DNA of 5,635 nt from Candidatus Woesearchaeota archaeon. GTDB lineage: Archaea > Nanobdellota > Nanobdellia > Woesearchaeales > WJKR01. A model generated the notes under the pieces. That model did not search any database. It worked only from the letters and a program-made list of their open reading frames with translations, and was not told where the DNA came from. The translations under genes and the position numbers were made by a program. The DNA is taken from the NCBI GenBank assembly GCA_014729015.1, contig WJKR01000032.1, positions 1 to 5,635 on the forward strand, read 5' to 3'. This document shows positions 5,497 through 5,635 of this stretch, piece by piece (the first letter of the stretch is position 1; every line of letters starts with the position of its first letter).

Positions 5497-5517
5497 GTGT
5501 TCTGGCATCCTGGTCTG

Positions 5518-5541
5518 TGAATATACTTTTTTGTATACTCA
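5518..5541. promoter_or_regulatory. Inverted repeat upstream of dphB, candidate operator or part of terminator
   Basis: Arms TGAATATAC (5518-5526) and GTATACTCA (5533-5541) are complementary except for one A/C position, around a T6 spacer. It lies 22 nt after the coiled-coil stop and about 10 bp upstream of the TATA-like box of dphB. That position suits a transcription factor site; alternatively the T6 serves as terminator for the upstream gene. Confidence 0.4.
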
Positions 5542-5551
5542 ATCAGCCATG

Positions 5552-5559
5552 TTTAAAAA
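5552..5559 (+). promoter_or_regulatory. TATA-like box of dphB
   Basis: TTTAAAAA is centred about 28 bp before the dphB ATG at 5584, which has no SD in front of it. This spacing fits a leaderless transcript. A rival box, ATATAC at 5521-5526, would start transcription near 5549. Confidence 0.45.
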
Positions 5560-5583
5560 GGGTTTTTTGCTCCAGCGCTGAAC

Positions 5584-5635
5584 ATGACGCTGTACATGAT
5601 CGGTCTCGGGCTCTACGACATGGCAGACATCACCC
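5584..5635 (+). CDS. dphB: Diphthine synthase, N-terminus (runs off right edge)
   Basis: Only 17 codons are in the window: MTLYMIGLGLYDMADIT. The YMIGLGLYDxxDIT start is the hallmark of archaeal diphthine synthase (Dph5/DphB), where the glycine-rich GLGL belongs to the SAM-binding site of this tetrapyrrole-methylase-like fold. The enzyme methylates the modified histidine of elongation factor 2 during diphthamide synthesis in the cytoplasm. An in-frame stop (TAA at 5554-5556) limits upstream extension and ATG 5584 is the first standard start, although no SD precedes it. Its presence beside the stalk operon links it by theme to EF-2 function. A different GLGL-type methyltransferase cannot be fully excluded from so short a piece. 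Confidence 0.85.
   Translation, partial: MTLYMIGLGLYDMADIT

Noticed and set aside
4681..5508. 275-codon leucine-rich open frame on the minus strand opposite the coiled-coil gene
   Set aside because: AAG/GAG/CTC-rich coding on the plus strand reads as CTT/CTC/GAG in reverse, giving leucine-rich nonsense that mimics membrane segments.

Overview
The window is a gene-dense piece of an archaeal chromosome. The evidence is an archaeal aCPSF1-type ribonuclease with N-terminal KH domains, a 20S proteasome beta subunit, an archaeal L1-P0(L10)-P1(L12) ribosomal operon with the eukaryote-like stalk ending GLGALFG, the start of diphthine synthase, TATA-box promoters and Shine-Dalgarno sites matching the archaeal 16S 3' end. 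Third codon positions favour G/C (AAG, GAG, CTC, ATC), so the genome is moderately GC-rich. The short P0 and compact layout would suit a DPANN-type archaeon (for example a Woesearchaeota relative), but that placement is a guess that needs a tree.

Left half, minus strand, read right to left: a membrane-anchored PD-(D/E)XK nuclease-like protein (COG4741 family, 2104-2538), the proteasome beta subunit psmB (1385-2023), and aCPSF1 (start at 1340, running off the left edge). The last two are separated by 44 nt with no visible promoter and probably share a transcript. The psmB-aCPSF1 pairing is a recurrent archaeal neighbourhood joining protein and RNA turnover.

Centre: a 117-nt divergent promoter region (2539-2655) with two back-to-back TATA boxes, one firing left into the nuclease gene (apparently leaderless) and one firing right into the ribosomal operon.

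Right half, plus strand: rpl1 (2656-3303), rplP0/rpl10 (3309-4166) and rpl12/P1 (4193-4537) form one operon, without rpl11. A T8 tract follows; then comes a long coiled-coil protein resembling COG1340 (4594-5496), then a promoter region with an inverted repeat and a possible 10-codon upstream ORF, and finally the first 17 codons of diphthine synthase dphB (5584 to the right edge). These genes converge on translation: L1 on the E-site stalk, P0/P1 on the factor-binding stalk, and DphB modifying EF-2, the factor recruited by that stalk.

No mobile element, CRISPR array, tRNA or rRNA is visible, and no gene-free stretch exceeds about 120 bases. The region is essentially housekeeping. I found no clearly novel system; the points most worth a second look are the tail-less P0, the nuclease heading the proteasome/aCPSF1 cluster, the coiled-coil gene next to the translation genes, and the regulatory layout upstream of dphB.
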